64,000 nucleotides of DNA. Source: JBBQWS01 sp038210415. Lineage in GTDB: Bacteria > Actinomycetota > Actinomycetes > Prado026. Made by a program: the position numbers and the translations under genes. The DNA lies in contig JBBQWS010000003.1 in NCBI GenBank assembly GCA_038210415.1, positions 1-64,000 of the forward strand. Reading direction: 5' to 3'. Positions 21,869 to 32,347 of this stretch are shown one piece after another (the first letter of the stretch is position 1; every line of letters starts with the position of its first letter). A model generated the notes under the pieces. The model saw nothing but the letters and a program-made list of their open reading frames with translations. It had not been told where the DNA came from and made no database searches.

Positions 21869-23326
21869 TTGTCGGTCACTGACGCAGCACGTCGCATCGG
21901 CGTGGTGCCCGCGGTCATCCAAGGCGGTATGGGCGTGGGCGTCTCCGGCTGGAGACTCGCCTCTGCCGTCTCCCGGTCCGGCGGCCTCGGAGTCATCTCC
22001 GGTGTCGCGCCCGACCTGCTCCTCGCGCGGATGCTCCAGGACGGCGACCCCGAGGGACATGTGCGGCGGGCCCTGGCGACCTACCCCGACCAGTTGTTCG
22101 TCGAGCAGACGCTCAGCCGGTTCTTCCGAACGGACGGCCTGCCCGAGAGCGGCGAGTACCGCCCCATCCCCAAGCTCGACCTGCACCAGCGCATCGACGC
22201 CGTCCGGCTCACCGTGCTCGGCGCGTACATGCAGGTGTGGCTCGCCCACGAGGGCCACGACGGGGCCGTCGGCATCAACCTGCTCGAGAAGGTCCAGCTG
22301 TGGACGCCCGCCACCGTGCTCGGGGCGATGGTCGCGGGCGTCGACGCGATCCTCGTCGGAGCCGGGGTTCCGCGCCGGATCCCGCGTCTGCTCGACGAGC
22401 TCGCTGCCGGCCAGACGGTCACGCTGCCGATCGACGTCGACGGCGCGACCGCCGACGACACGTACGAGATCACGCTCGATCCGTGCGCCGTGCTCCGCAG
22501 GCCTGAGGTCCGGCTGGCCCGGCCCGCCTTCCTCGCGATCATCTCCAGCCACGTCCTGGCCGGGTACCTCCAGCGCGACGAGCTCACCGCCGCGGACGGG
22601 TTCGTCGTCGAGGGTTGGACGGCCGGCGGCCACAACGCCCCGCCGCGGCGGCCCGAGGTCGATGCTTCCGGGCAGGCCGTGTACACCGACCGCGACAACG
22701 CCGACCTCGTCAAGATGGCTGCGCTCGGCCACCCGTTCTGGCTGGCCGGCGGCTACGGCACGCCCGACAAGCTCGGCGAGGCCCTCGCGGCGGGGGCCCG
22801 CGGCATCCAGGTGGGCACGCCGTTCGCGCTGTCGTACGACTCCGGGCTCCGGCCCGAGCTGCGGGCGTCGATGCTGTCGGCTGTGACCGACGGCTCGGCC
22901 AACGTGCGTACAGACGCGTTGGCGAGTCCCACCGGGTTCCCGTTCAAGGTGCTCGACATGGCCGGCACCATGACCGACCCGGTCGCCCACGCCGGCCGTG
23001 GTCGGATCTGCGACCTCGGCTACCTGCGCTCGCCTTACCGCCGGGCGGACGCCACCGTCGGCTACCGCTGCCCGGCCGAGCCCGGCGACGCGTACACGAA
23101 GAAGGGCGGCGACGAGGCCGACCTCGCCGGCCGGCTGTGCCTGTGCAACGGGCTCACCGCGGCGGTCGGGTTCCCCCAGAAGCGCCCCGACGGCAGCGAG
23201 GAGCCGCCGCTGCTCACCCTCGGCGCCGACCTGGGCGCGGCCCACGAGCTGCTGAAGCGCTACCCCGACGGCTGGTCCGCCGCTCAGGTCGTCGACTGGC
23301 TCTACGAAGGCCTCCCCACCCCCTAA
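21869..23326 (+). CDS. Nitronate monooxygenase-like flavoprotein
   Basis: The gene starts at a TTG seven bases after a CGGAGG ribosome binding site and encodes 485 residues. It belongs to the FMN-dependent TIM-barrel family of 2-nitropropane dioxygenase / nitronate monooxygenase and enoyl reductase relatives. Seen motifs are VIQGGMGVGVSGWRLA at the N-terminus, VEGWTAGGHNAPP for FMN-phosphate/catalytic His, and AGGYGTPDKLGEALAAGARG. It is longer than simple nitronate monooxygenases (about 350) because of a C-terminal Cys-rich extension (CLCNGLTAAVGFPQ), found in some actinobacterial members. The real substrate is unknown. Regulation by a repressor is likely given the palindromic array just upstream. 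Confidence 0.8.
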   Translation: MSVTDAARRIGVVPAVIQGGMGVGVSGWRLASAVSRSGGLGVISGVAPDLLLARMLQDGDPEGHVRRALATYPDQLFVEQTLSRFFRTDGLPESGEYRPIPKLDLHQRIDAVRLTVLGAYMQVWLAHEGHDGAVGINLLEKVQLWTPATVLGAMVAGVDAILVGAGVPRRIPRLLDELAAGQTVTLPIDVDGATADDTYEITLDPCAVLRRPEVRLARPAFLAIISSHVLAGYLQRDELTAADGFVVEGWTAGGHNAPPRRPEVDASGQAVYTDRDNADLVKMAALGHPFWLAGGYGTPDKLGEALAAGARGIQVGTPFALSYDSGLRPELRASMLSAVTDGSANVRTDALASPTGFPFKVLDMAGTMTDPVAHAGRGRICDLGYLRSPYRRADATVGYRCPAEPGDAYTKKGGDEADLAGRLCLCNGLTAAVGFPQKRPDGSEEPPLLTLGADLGAAHELLKRYPDGWSAAQVVDWLYEGLPTP

Positions 23327-23482
23327 CCCCCCGTTCCGCCACACGGGTCCCCTGATGCCACTAGATCGAGCTTCCGCCGCACCCACCGAATCGCGAGCGA
23401 CGAGACCATCGGGCGATGACTGCCACGAAACCTCGGCGTAGTGGCATCAGGGGACCCATGTGGCGGAACGGGGGGGGTGGGG
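23327..23482. repeat. 156-bp inverted repeat filling a convergent intergenic gap
   Basis: Two 37-base arms (23327-23363 and 23439-23475) are inverted copies with one mismatch, separated by a 75-base centre with no open gene. The arms begin right after the TAA of the monooxygenase-like gene and end seven bases before the TAA of the SpoIIM gene on the other strand; both genes end in a CCCCCTAACCCC context, so the symmetry extends to the stop codons. The RNA from either side would fold into a very stable hairpin and should end transcription. The inner part of the arm (GCATCAGGGGACCC and flanks) recurs inside fbiC at 46.2 kb. Confidence 0.9.
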
Positions 23483-24484
23483 TTAGGGGGCGACGGGGGC
23501 GATGTCGCCGGCTGCGTATCGGTCGAGGTCTCCGGTCTCGCCGGCCCGGACCGCGCGACCACCCAGCACCCAGACGTACGCGACGAAGCCGGCCCACACA
23601 ACGGCTCCGACCCCGATCCTGGCCCAGGTCGGCAACGGCGACGGGGTGACGAACGCCTCCAGGACGCCGGAGGCCAAGAGCACCACGACCAGCCCCAGGG
23701 CGACCGTGACCGCGGCCCTTCCTTCGGCGGCGACGGCATCGGCCCGGGGTCGGTCGCCCGGCGCCACGATGGTCCAGCCCAGCCGCAGACCGACACCGGA
23801 CGCGACGAACACCGCCGTGAGCTCGAGCAGCCCGTGCGGCAGGATCAGCCCGAAGAACAGCCCCAGCTTGCCGTTCGCAGCCATGAGGCCGGCCGAGATC
23901 CCGACATTCGCAGCGTTCTGGAACAGCAGGTACGGCACGGGGAGCCCGAGCAGACCGCCGGAGATGACCGCCAACGCCGACAGCCATGCGTTGTTGGTCC
24001 ACACTTGCAGGGCGAACGCTCCGGCCGCGTGCGACGAGTAGTAGGCCTGGAAGTCGTTGTTCACGAGCTGTCGGATCTCGTCCGGCGCTGCGATCGACGC
24101 CTGCACTTCTGGGTTCACGGCGACCCACCAGCCGAGCGCCACCCCGACGACGACCGACCCGACCGCCGCTCCGATCCACCACCAACGGGCTCGGTAGACG
24201 GCGGCGGGGAAGCTGACGAGGAAGAACCTGGCCAGCTCGCGCCACGCGGGCGACGAAGTACCGGCCACGGCGCCGCGGCCGCGCGCCACGGTCGACGACA
24301 GCCGCGCCACCAGGGCGGGATCCGGGGCGGCGGACCGGACGGTGGACAGATGGGTCGCCGCGCGCTGGTAGAGGTCGACCAGCTCGTCGACCTCCGGCCC
24401 GGTGAGGCGACCCGATCGACGGCTCAGCACGTCGAGCCGGTCCCACTCGAGGCGGTGCGCGGCCACGAAGGCGTCGATGTCCAT
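23483..24484 (-). CDS. SpoIIM family membrane protein
   Basis: The protein has 333 residues from the ATG of MDIDAFVAAHRLEWDRLD. It has a cytosolic helical N-terminus and about five to six membrane helices containing the stage II sporulation protein M domain (GLILPHGLLELTAVFVASGVGLRLG is typical). In Bacillus SpoIIM belongs to the engulfment peptidoglycan machine DMP. In actinobacteria the homologue accompanies RDD and DUF58/MoxR genes and its role is not known. It is divergent from the RDD gene, 56 bases apart. Confidence 0.9.
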   Translation of the reverse strand: MDIDAFVAAHRLEWDRLDVLSRRSGRLTGPEVDELVDLYQRAATHLSTVRSAAPDPALVARLSSTVARGRGAVAGTSSPAWRELARFFLVSFPAAVYRARWWWIGAAVGSVVVGVALGWWVAVNPEVQASIAAPDEIRQLVNNDFQAYYSSHAAGAFALQVWTNNAWLSALAVISGGLLGLPVPYLLFQNAANVGISAGLMAANGKLGLFFGLILPHGLLELTAVFVASGVGLRLGWTIVAPGDRPRADAVAAEGRAAVTVALGLVVVLLASGVLEAFVTPSPLPTWARIGVGAVVWAGFVAYVWVLGGRAVRAGETGDLDRYAAGDIAPVAP

Positions 24485-24540
24485 CGCTCGCAGACTAGCC
24501 GCCGCACCTCCTGCGGCCGACGCATCTGAGAGCATCAGGC

Positions 24541-25425
24541 ATGAGCGATTTCGGGGCCGCCCCGGCCCGGCTGGGTGGCGATGTCGTCACCGGCGAAGCG
24601 GTCGTGCTGGAGCTGCGCGAGGCCAAACTGCCGTCGCGGGCCCTCGCCCGAATCATCGACATCGCCCTGCAGTACGTCCTGTTGCTGCTGGCCACCGTCC
24701 TGCTCGGCGCGGTGGGCTCCGGCACCAACCTTGACGACGCGGCCGCCATCGGGATCGGGCTCCTGCTCGTCGTGCTGACCTTCGTCGGCTACCCGGTGAT
24801 CTTCGAGACCCTGAGCCGCGGGCGGACGCTGGGCAAGATGGCCATGGGACTCCAGGTCGTCCGCGACGACGGAGGGCCGATCCGGTTCCGGCACGCACTC
24901 GTCCGCGGCCTCATGGGCATCTTCGAGGTCTGGATACTCTTCCCGATCGCCGTGGTCGTGAGCGCCCTGTCGGCCCACGGCAAGCGCGTGGGTGACTACC
25001 TCGCCGGCACCGTCGTCGTTCGGGTGCGGATGCCCCGCCAGGCGGCACCCATGGTGGCGATGCCGCCCCAGCTGGCTGCCTGGGCCGCCGGCCTCGACCT
25101 GTCGCGGCTGCCGGACGACCTCGCCCTCACCGCGCGCCAGTTCATCGCCCGCGCGAGCTCGCTGCAGGCCGGGGTCCGAGACCCGATGGGGCTGCGGATC
25201 GCCCAGGACGTCAGCCGGTTCGTCTCGCCCGCGCCCCCGAACGGCCTGCACCCGCAGGCGTACCTGGCCGCTGTGCTGGCGGAGCGCCGCCGCCGCGACG
25301 CCGGGCGCTACCTCGCCCCGCCGGCCGCCGCCCACCTCCAGCCGGCGCCGTTCGCGGCGCCACTGCCGCCGTACGCGACCGCGCCGATCGCCGAGCCGGC
25401 TCCGGGTTTCACCCTCCCGTCCTGA
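24541..25425 (+). CDS. RDD family membrane protein
   Basis: The 294-residue protein has an RDD domain (residues about 20-165) with the Arg in PSRALARIIDIALQYVLL, the Asp-containing helix, and RGRTLGKMAMGLQVV, followed by a cytosolic Ala/Pro-rich tail. RDD proteins are small membrane proteins, a few of which act in ion exchange; this one has no assigned substrate. RDD and SpoIIM genes are commonly paired back to back in actinobacteria, which supports a shared, still unknown membrane role. Confidence 0.88.
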   Translation: MSDFGAAPARLGGDVVTGEAVVLELREAKLPSRALARIIDIALQYVLLLLATVLLGAVGSGTNLDDAAAIGIGLLLVVLTFVGYPVIFETLSRGRTLGKMAMGLQVVRDDGGPIRFRHALVRGLMGIFEVWILFPIAVVVSALSAHGKRVGDYLAGTVVVRVRMPRQAAPMVAMPPQLAAWAAGLDLSRLPDDLALTARQFIARASSLQAGVRDPMGLRIAQDVSRFVSPAPPNGLHPQAYLAAVLAERRRRDAGRYLAPPAAAHLQPAPFAAPLPPYATAPIAEPAPGFTLPS

Positions 25426-25438
25426 GCGGCTGCCTCGT

Positions 25439-26135
25439 CTACTGCACGAGCAGCAGGATCCCGATCGCCCCGGGGATGTTCACCACCATGTGCGAGACCA
25501 TGCTCGCCGCGGTGCTGCCCGTAACCGCTCGTACGGTTCCCAGGACCAGCCCGATCGTGAACAGCAGCGGTAGCCGCACCCCTTCCAGGTGGAACACCGC
25601 GAACACCGCCGCCGTCGACACGACGCTCACCGCCACCGAGGCGCCGAGCCGGCGGAACGACCCGTAGACCAGGCCCCGGAAAGCCAGCTCCTCGACCACC
25701 GGTGCACCGAACGCCGTGCACAGCGCGAGCGCGACCAGTGGCGCGGACCCTTTCTTCATGCTGAGGGCCAGGTCACCGACCGCAGAGTCGAACCCGTGCC
25801 CGATCACGCGCTCGGTGATCGTGGCGACGAACGTGGCGAGCACGAGTGCGACGAACCCGCCGAGGACCCCCACGCCGAAGTCACGCCAGGTCAGGGCCAG
25901 CCCGAAGTCGAGCCGCGGACCGCGGCCCTTGGTGCGCGAGACGTAGAGCGGCCAGCCGCCGAGGGCCAACCAGGGCAACAGGAGCAGGGCGACGATCGAC
26001 CAGCCGTAGGCGTAGCCGCCGCGGTCGCGCAGCGGTTGGGTCGCGACGGCGACGACGACACCGAGAAAGATGGTGCCCACCAACGTGATCGCGACGTCGC
26101 CGAAGCCCCAACGCGGAGCCGGCGCTGCTTCGACG

Positions 26136-26155
<20 letters not shown>
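25439..26155 (-). CDS. CPBP-family intramembrane metalloprotease
   Basis: Starting at the GTG of VSLPTPDVEAAPAPRWGFGD, the gene encodes 238 residues with about eight membrane helices. The CPBP (Abi/CAAX prenyl protease-like) motifs are visible: EELAFRGLVYG with the paired Glu, FAVFHLEGV with His, and SHMVVN with the second His. They form a metal site in the membrane. The substrate is unknown; relatives process prenylated or bacteriocin-like peptides. The start lies 20 bases inside the end of the F420 reductase gene, so the two are probably in one transcript with ahcY. Confidence 0.85.
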
Positions 26156-28530
<2,375 letters not shown>

Positions 28531-28546
<16 letters not shown>

Positions 28547-28998
28547 TAGACGATCTCCGGGTCGCCTGCGTCGAGTCCGGTCAGGGTCCCGCTGACCAGC
28601 CATGCCTCGCTCGCGAGCAGCGCGCACATCGCGCCGTTGGACTCGTTCGTGGAGGTGAAGACCGTCGAGGTCTCGGCCCGGCGGACTGCGGCCGCGAGGA
28701 GCGCTCGCCCCACGCCGTTGCGGCGAGACTCCTCACCGACGACGAGCAGCTCGACGAAGTCGCGCCCGAAGAACTGGTGGGCCACGAGGGCGACGTAACC
28801 CACGACCTGCCAACCGTCAGCATCCGGGACGACGGCAACCAGGCACGACCCGCAGGAACCGTCGAGCACGCCCGTCAGCAGTTCCCAGCGCTCGGACCCG
28901 GCCAGCGCCTGCTCGTCGATCGCCGCGATGGCCGCAAGGTCGTCGACGGTCCCCAGCCGCACCGCTGCCTGCATCACACCTGTCTCGTCCACAGTCAC
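28531..28998 (-). CDS. GNAT-family acetyltransferase
   Basis: This 155-residue single GNAT domain protein has motif A in VGEESRRNGVGRALLAAAVRRAE and the following TSTNESNGAMCALLAS helix. It would transfer acetyl from acetyl-CoA to an unknown amine substrate. It is convergent with the MerR gene and lies just downstream of a secreted copper-oxidase locus on the same strand, 13 bases after the small secreted protein gene, so it may be at the end of that transcript. No link in function is evident. Confidence 0.82.
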
Positions 28999-29011
28999 CA
29001 GCCTGGCGCGC

Positions 29012-29560
29012 TCACGCGACCGTCACCTGGCCGTGCAACCAAGGGTGGTATGCGTCGAGGTAGTACCAGACGGTGCCTGAGGCGGCCCGGACGCGGACCC
29101 AGACGTCGTCGCCGAGCCGCAGCAGGTAGGCATCGCCCTCGGCGTCGAGACCGCCCAGCTGGCCGTGCTCGACCCGGGTGACCGCCGGGTTCGCGACCAG
29201 CGCCGCCACCATCTCGGCCACCGCCGTGTCGCACAGCGCGCACGGCTGACCGTCGTCGATGGTGCGACCGAGCACCTTGGTCGCATCGGTGGTGAACACC
29301 CACAGGTGCGGCTCGTTGATGCCGTCACGGTCCTTCCAGCCGAGCCGGTCCAGCGGCTTGGCGACGACGGCAGGCAGCGACAGCGCCAACGTGCTGCTGC
29401 GCGTGCCGTCGCCGGCGACGGTGATCGTGCCCGTCGTGAGGGTCAGCCAGTTCGACTGCCCGGGCACCGGCCGGGCCGAGGCGGCCGGAGCCCCGACGAG
29501 CACGCCCGCCACGGCGACCGCGCTCAGTGCGGCCATCGTCCGGGCAACCTGTCGTCGCAT
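29012..29560 (-). CDS. Secreted protein next to the copper radical oxidase, unknown function
   Basis: The 182-residue protein has a signal peptide (TMAALSAVAVAGVLVGAPAASA) and then a region that matches no family I recognise. It contains one CALC motif (GQPCALCDTAVAEMV) near residue 111, several Trp/Tyr residues near the end (VWYYLDAYHPWLHG) and no membrane helix after the signal. It begins five bases after the stop of the oxidase, so the two should be translated from one messenger. The CxxC pair could bind copper or form a disulfide. A role in copper loading or structural pairing with the oxidase is possible but is inference. Confidence 0.65.
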   Translation of the reverse strand: MRRQVARTMAALSAVAVAGVLVGAPAASARPVPGQSNWLTLTTGTITVAGDGTRSSTLALSLPAVVAKPLDRLGWKDRDGINEPHLWVFTTDATKVLGRTIDDGQPCALCDTAVAEMVAALVANPAVTRVEHGQLGGLDAEGDAYLLRLGDDVWVRVRAASGTVWYYLDAYHPWLHGQVTVA

Positions 29561-29565
29561 CGGGC

Positions 29566-31275
29566 TCAGCCTCCGTACGTCATCGGACCGAGGTGCACCC
29601 AGGTGGCCACCGACGGCACGTTGTTCGCATCGAGCACGAACGCCATGTAGTAGCCCGGCTGCGCGAGGTTTGCGTTCGCCGGCATCACCGCGTGGATGGA
29701 CGCGGGTCCGGCGGACGTGACCACCAGGTCCACGAACCGGCCGCTCATGTCGTTGGCGTGCGTGACGGCCGACGGGTGGATCAGCACGACGCGGGCCGGA
29801 GCCGGACCGGCCGCCGGGTCGGTCGTGATCGACAGCCCGGCGCCGAAGTCGAGCTGCGTCGCCGACGTCGCCGTCACCACCGGCCGGGGGCCCTTGAACA
29901 GGTAAGGCGGCGAGAAGATCTCCAGCCGCGTCCCGCCGCCACCGGGGCCGGTGTCGCCTGCGGACAGCACCCGGCCGTCCGGCAGCAGGAGCGCCGTCGA
30001 GTGGTAGGCCCGGCGCAGCGCCTGGGAGGCCAGCGTCGTCCAGGTGTTCGCCGCGGGGTCGTAGAGAAGTGCCGACGTCTGCGGCGTGCCGAACCGGTCG
30101 AAGGAGTTGCCGCCGACCCCGAGCAGGGTCCCGTCGGGCAGGTACACCACGTTCATGTGGGTCCGCGGGTTCGGCATCGACGCCATCGGCTTCCAGCCGG
30201 CGAGCGGGTCGCTCTCGTCGAACAGCTCGGTCGTGTCGGTGGTCTCGCCACGCTGGGTGCTCGCACCACCGGCCATGAAGATCTTGTTCTGGCCGAGTCC
30301 CGGGGCGGCCGGCAGCTGGGCCGAGCCCGGGTTCGTCTTGCGCGGCACGGTGAGCTGGGCGAGCTTGGTCCAGGTCCAGCTCGCCGGGTCGAGCAGGCTC
30401 ACCAGCTTGTGCTGGACGACGAAGACCTTGCCGTCCGGCATGACGTACTGCTTGGGGTACAGGTCGAGGACGACATTGGTGCCGACCGTGGTGAACGAGC
30501 CCATCGCCCCGCCCGTGCCGGGCGTGAACACCTCGACGGTGCGGTTCAGCCGGCCCGTCGTCATGTTCCCGGTGGTCACCAGCACCCGTCCGTCCGGCAG
30601 CTCGGTCGTCGTGGGGTAGTAGCGGCCCAACGCGGTGTCCGGCTCGGGCAGCCAGGTCTCGCTGACCGGGTCGAAGCGCAGGACGTACGGGGTGCCCGGC
30701 GTCGGGTGGGTGTTCGCCAGCCGCCCGCCCACGACGAGCAGAGTGCCGTCCTGCAGCAGCACCTGTCCGGCGCAGAAGGTGTTGTGCGGCGGGTCGACCT
30801 CCTTCGCGGAACCGTCCGCCGGGTCGAAGAGGAAGGCGTCGGTCGCGAGCGTGTTGTCGCCGGCGTCGAAGTAGCCGCCGAACAGGAGCACCTTGCCGGT
30901 GTGTAACAAGATCGCGTGGACCCCGATGGCGTCGACGCTGCTGGCGGGGGGCACGAAGGGCGCAGACCACGCCCCGACCGAGTCGGCCGCGCCCGTCACC
31001 GTCGGCGTCGCGACGAGCAACCCGAGCTTGCCCTGCGCCGCCAGCCGCTTGGTCAGGTTGCGCTGCGCGAGGTGCTCGCGGGCGTGGGCCGTGCCGAGCA
31101 CCTGGGCCTCGACGGCGAACATCGCGTCAGGGGTGTAGTCGGCGGCCGTCGTCGCGAGGTCGGCTTCGGACGCACGCTGGGGACCGTGGGCGTCGGCCGG
31201 GGCGGCGAGCATGCACGTGCCCGCCACCAGCGCCGCTGCGGTGAGCAAGAACACCGGATGCTGCTTGACCCTCAT
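29566..31275 (-). CDS. Secreted copper radical oxidase (galactose/glyoxal oxidase-like, AA5 type)
   Basis: The 569-residue protein has an N-terminal signal (LLTAAALVAGTCMLAAPADA), a Kelch-type beta-propeller and a C-terminal DUF1929 E-set domain. All ligands of a galactose-oxidase-type copper site appear in order: Cys168 in HNTFCAG and Tyr220 in GRYYPTT for the Cys-Tyr cofactor, Tyr424-His425 in RRAYHSTALLLPDGR, and His506 in VTHANDM. The family oxidises a primary alcohol or aldehyde and makes hydrogen peroxide; Streptomyces GlxA of this family acts on cell-surface glycan. An AGGAG site lies seven bases before the ATG. The start context and intact ligands suggest an active enzyme. The substrate is not known. 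Confidence 0.87.
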   Translation of the reverse strand: MRVKQHPVFLLTAAALVAGTCMLAAPADAHGPQRASEADLATTAADYTPDAMFAVEAQVLGTAHAREHLAQRNLTKRLAAQGKLGLLVATPTVTGAADSVGAWSAPFVPPASSVDAIGVHAILLHTGKVLLFGGYFDAGDNTLATDAFLFDPADGSAKEVDPPHNTFCAGQVLLQDGTLLVVGGRLANTHPTPGTPYVLRFDPVSETWLPEPDTALGRYYPTTTELPDGRVLVTTGNMTTGRLNRTVEVFTPGTGGAMGSFTTVGTNVVLDLYPKQYVMPDGKVFVVQHKLVSLLDPASWTWTKLAQLTVPRKTNPGSAQLPAAPGLGQNKIFMAGGASTQRGETTDTTELFDESDPLAGWKPMASMPNPRTHMNVVYLPDGTLLGVGGNSFDRFGTPQTSALLYDPAANTWTTLASQALRRAYHSTALLLPDGRVLSAGDTGPGGGGTRLEIFSPPYLFKGPRPVVTATSATQLDFGAGLSITTDPAAGPAPARVVLIHPSAVTHANDMSGRFVDLVVTSAGPASIHAVMPANANLAQPGYYMAFVLDANNVPSVATWVHLGPMTYGG

Positions 31276-31315
31276 CGAAGGACTCCTTGCTGCGAGCACG
31301 GACAACGGGGCCGAG

Positions 31316-32284
31316 TCAGCGCCGCGGGCGCGGCTGCCAGCTCGGTTGGGCGCCATACACCAAGAAGCGCCGCGCGGTCCCGTCCCCGGCCGCGAGGTAG
31401 ATCCGGGCTACACCGCCTTGGTCGTTGACCAGCGCGACGCGCAGACCGGACGGTGCGAACACAGCCTGCCGATCATGGGGGGTCGTCGTAAAGGGGGTCG
31501 CATCACGACTCGGGAACGAAGTGATCGCCACGCTCGGCGCGGAGTGCGGCCGGAACGGAGCGCGGGAGACGGTGTACGCCAGCTTCGCCGAGTCGGGCGA
31601 CCACGCCGGTTCGGCGAACGTGCCGAACCCGCAGCAGGCGCCGTTGATCAGGTCCCACTCGTAGACGATCGACGTGGTGCGGTCGAGCACGAGCAGGTAC
31701 AGGTCGGGGCTGTCCGGGTACGACGGCGACACGAAAGCGATCCAGCGGCCGTCGGGCGACCACGCGGGAGCTGACGTTCCCGTCACGTCGTACGTCGCGA
31801 GGTCGCCGCCCTCGAACGTGGCGGCGGTCAGCTCGAGCGGGGTGCCGAACGGGGCCCGCGAGCTGACGACCCGCAACGGAGAGCCGAGCACCAGCCGGCT
31901 GCCGTCGGGCGACCACGAAGCACCGGTCGCGAAGTGGTCGGTGGTGACCTGCTGCGGGTGCTCGCCGTTCGCCCCCATCACCCACAGGTCGCGCGCCCCC
32001 GCAACGGTCTTGAGGAAGGCGATCCGCTGCCCGTCCGGCGACCACGTCGGCCGTGAGTTGTTGCCCAGCCTCGTCAGCTGGCGCAGCCCGTCGCCGTCGG
32101 GTCGTACGGTCCAGATCTGGTTGCCCCGCACGAACGCGATCCGGCCGTCGCGTGCTGTCGCCGGGTTGGCGGCCACCGAACGGGTCGCCGGCGCCCGTTG
32201 CAGCGCCTGGGCCGGCAATGACAGCCCGGCCAGCGCAGCAAGCAGCGCGAGCACGACGAGAATCCGCGCACGTGTCCTGATCAT
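31316..32284 (-). CDS. Secreted TolB/PD40-type beta-propeller protein
   Basis: The 322-residue protein starts at the ATG of MIRTRARILVVLALLAAL, a signal peptide. The mature part holds five or so PD40/WD40-like repeats with the RIAFVRGNQIWTVRPDG, PTWSPDGQRIAF and PAWSPDGRWIAF pattern of TolB-like propellers. No enzymatic motif is visible. The gene precedes the oxidase by 40 bases and follows manA, so it may be co-transcribed with either. A scaffold or ligand-binding role outside the membrane is likely. Confidence 0.8.
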   Translation of the reverse strand: MIRTRARILVVLALLAALAGLSLPAQALQRAPATRSVAANPATARDGRIAFVRGNQIWTVRPDGDGLRQLTRLGNNSRPTWSPDGQRIAFLKTVAGARDLWVMGANGEHPQQVTTDHFATGASWSPDGSRLVLGSPLRVVSSRAPFGTPLELTAATFEGGDLATYDVTGTSAPAWSPDGRWIAFVSPSYPDSPDLYLLVLDRTTSIVYEWDLINGACCGFGTFAEPAWSPDSAKLAYTVSRAPFRPHSAPSVAITSFPSRDATPFTTTPHDRQAVFAPSGLRVALVNDQGGVARIYLAAGDGTARRFLVYGAQPSWQPRPRR

Positions 32285-32347
32285 GGTCTTCCCCCAGTCC
32301 CCAGAACGACACCCCGACATCTACTAAGGCCTTCATCGGGGCCGAGG

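Noticed and set aside
23327..23482. Insertion sequence ends or a miniature transposon with terminal repeats
   Set aside because: No transposase lies between or near the arms, no target duplication could be assigned, and the arms meet the stop codons. I report it as an inverted repeat and only raise mobility as a possibility.
29012..30970. A 652-codon frame joining the small secreted protein to the region of the oxidase
   Set aside because: Only its last 182 codons look like a real protein with a signal peptide; the rest is the wrong frame of the oxidase, which is certain from its active-site residues.
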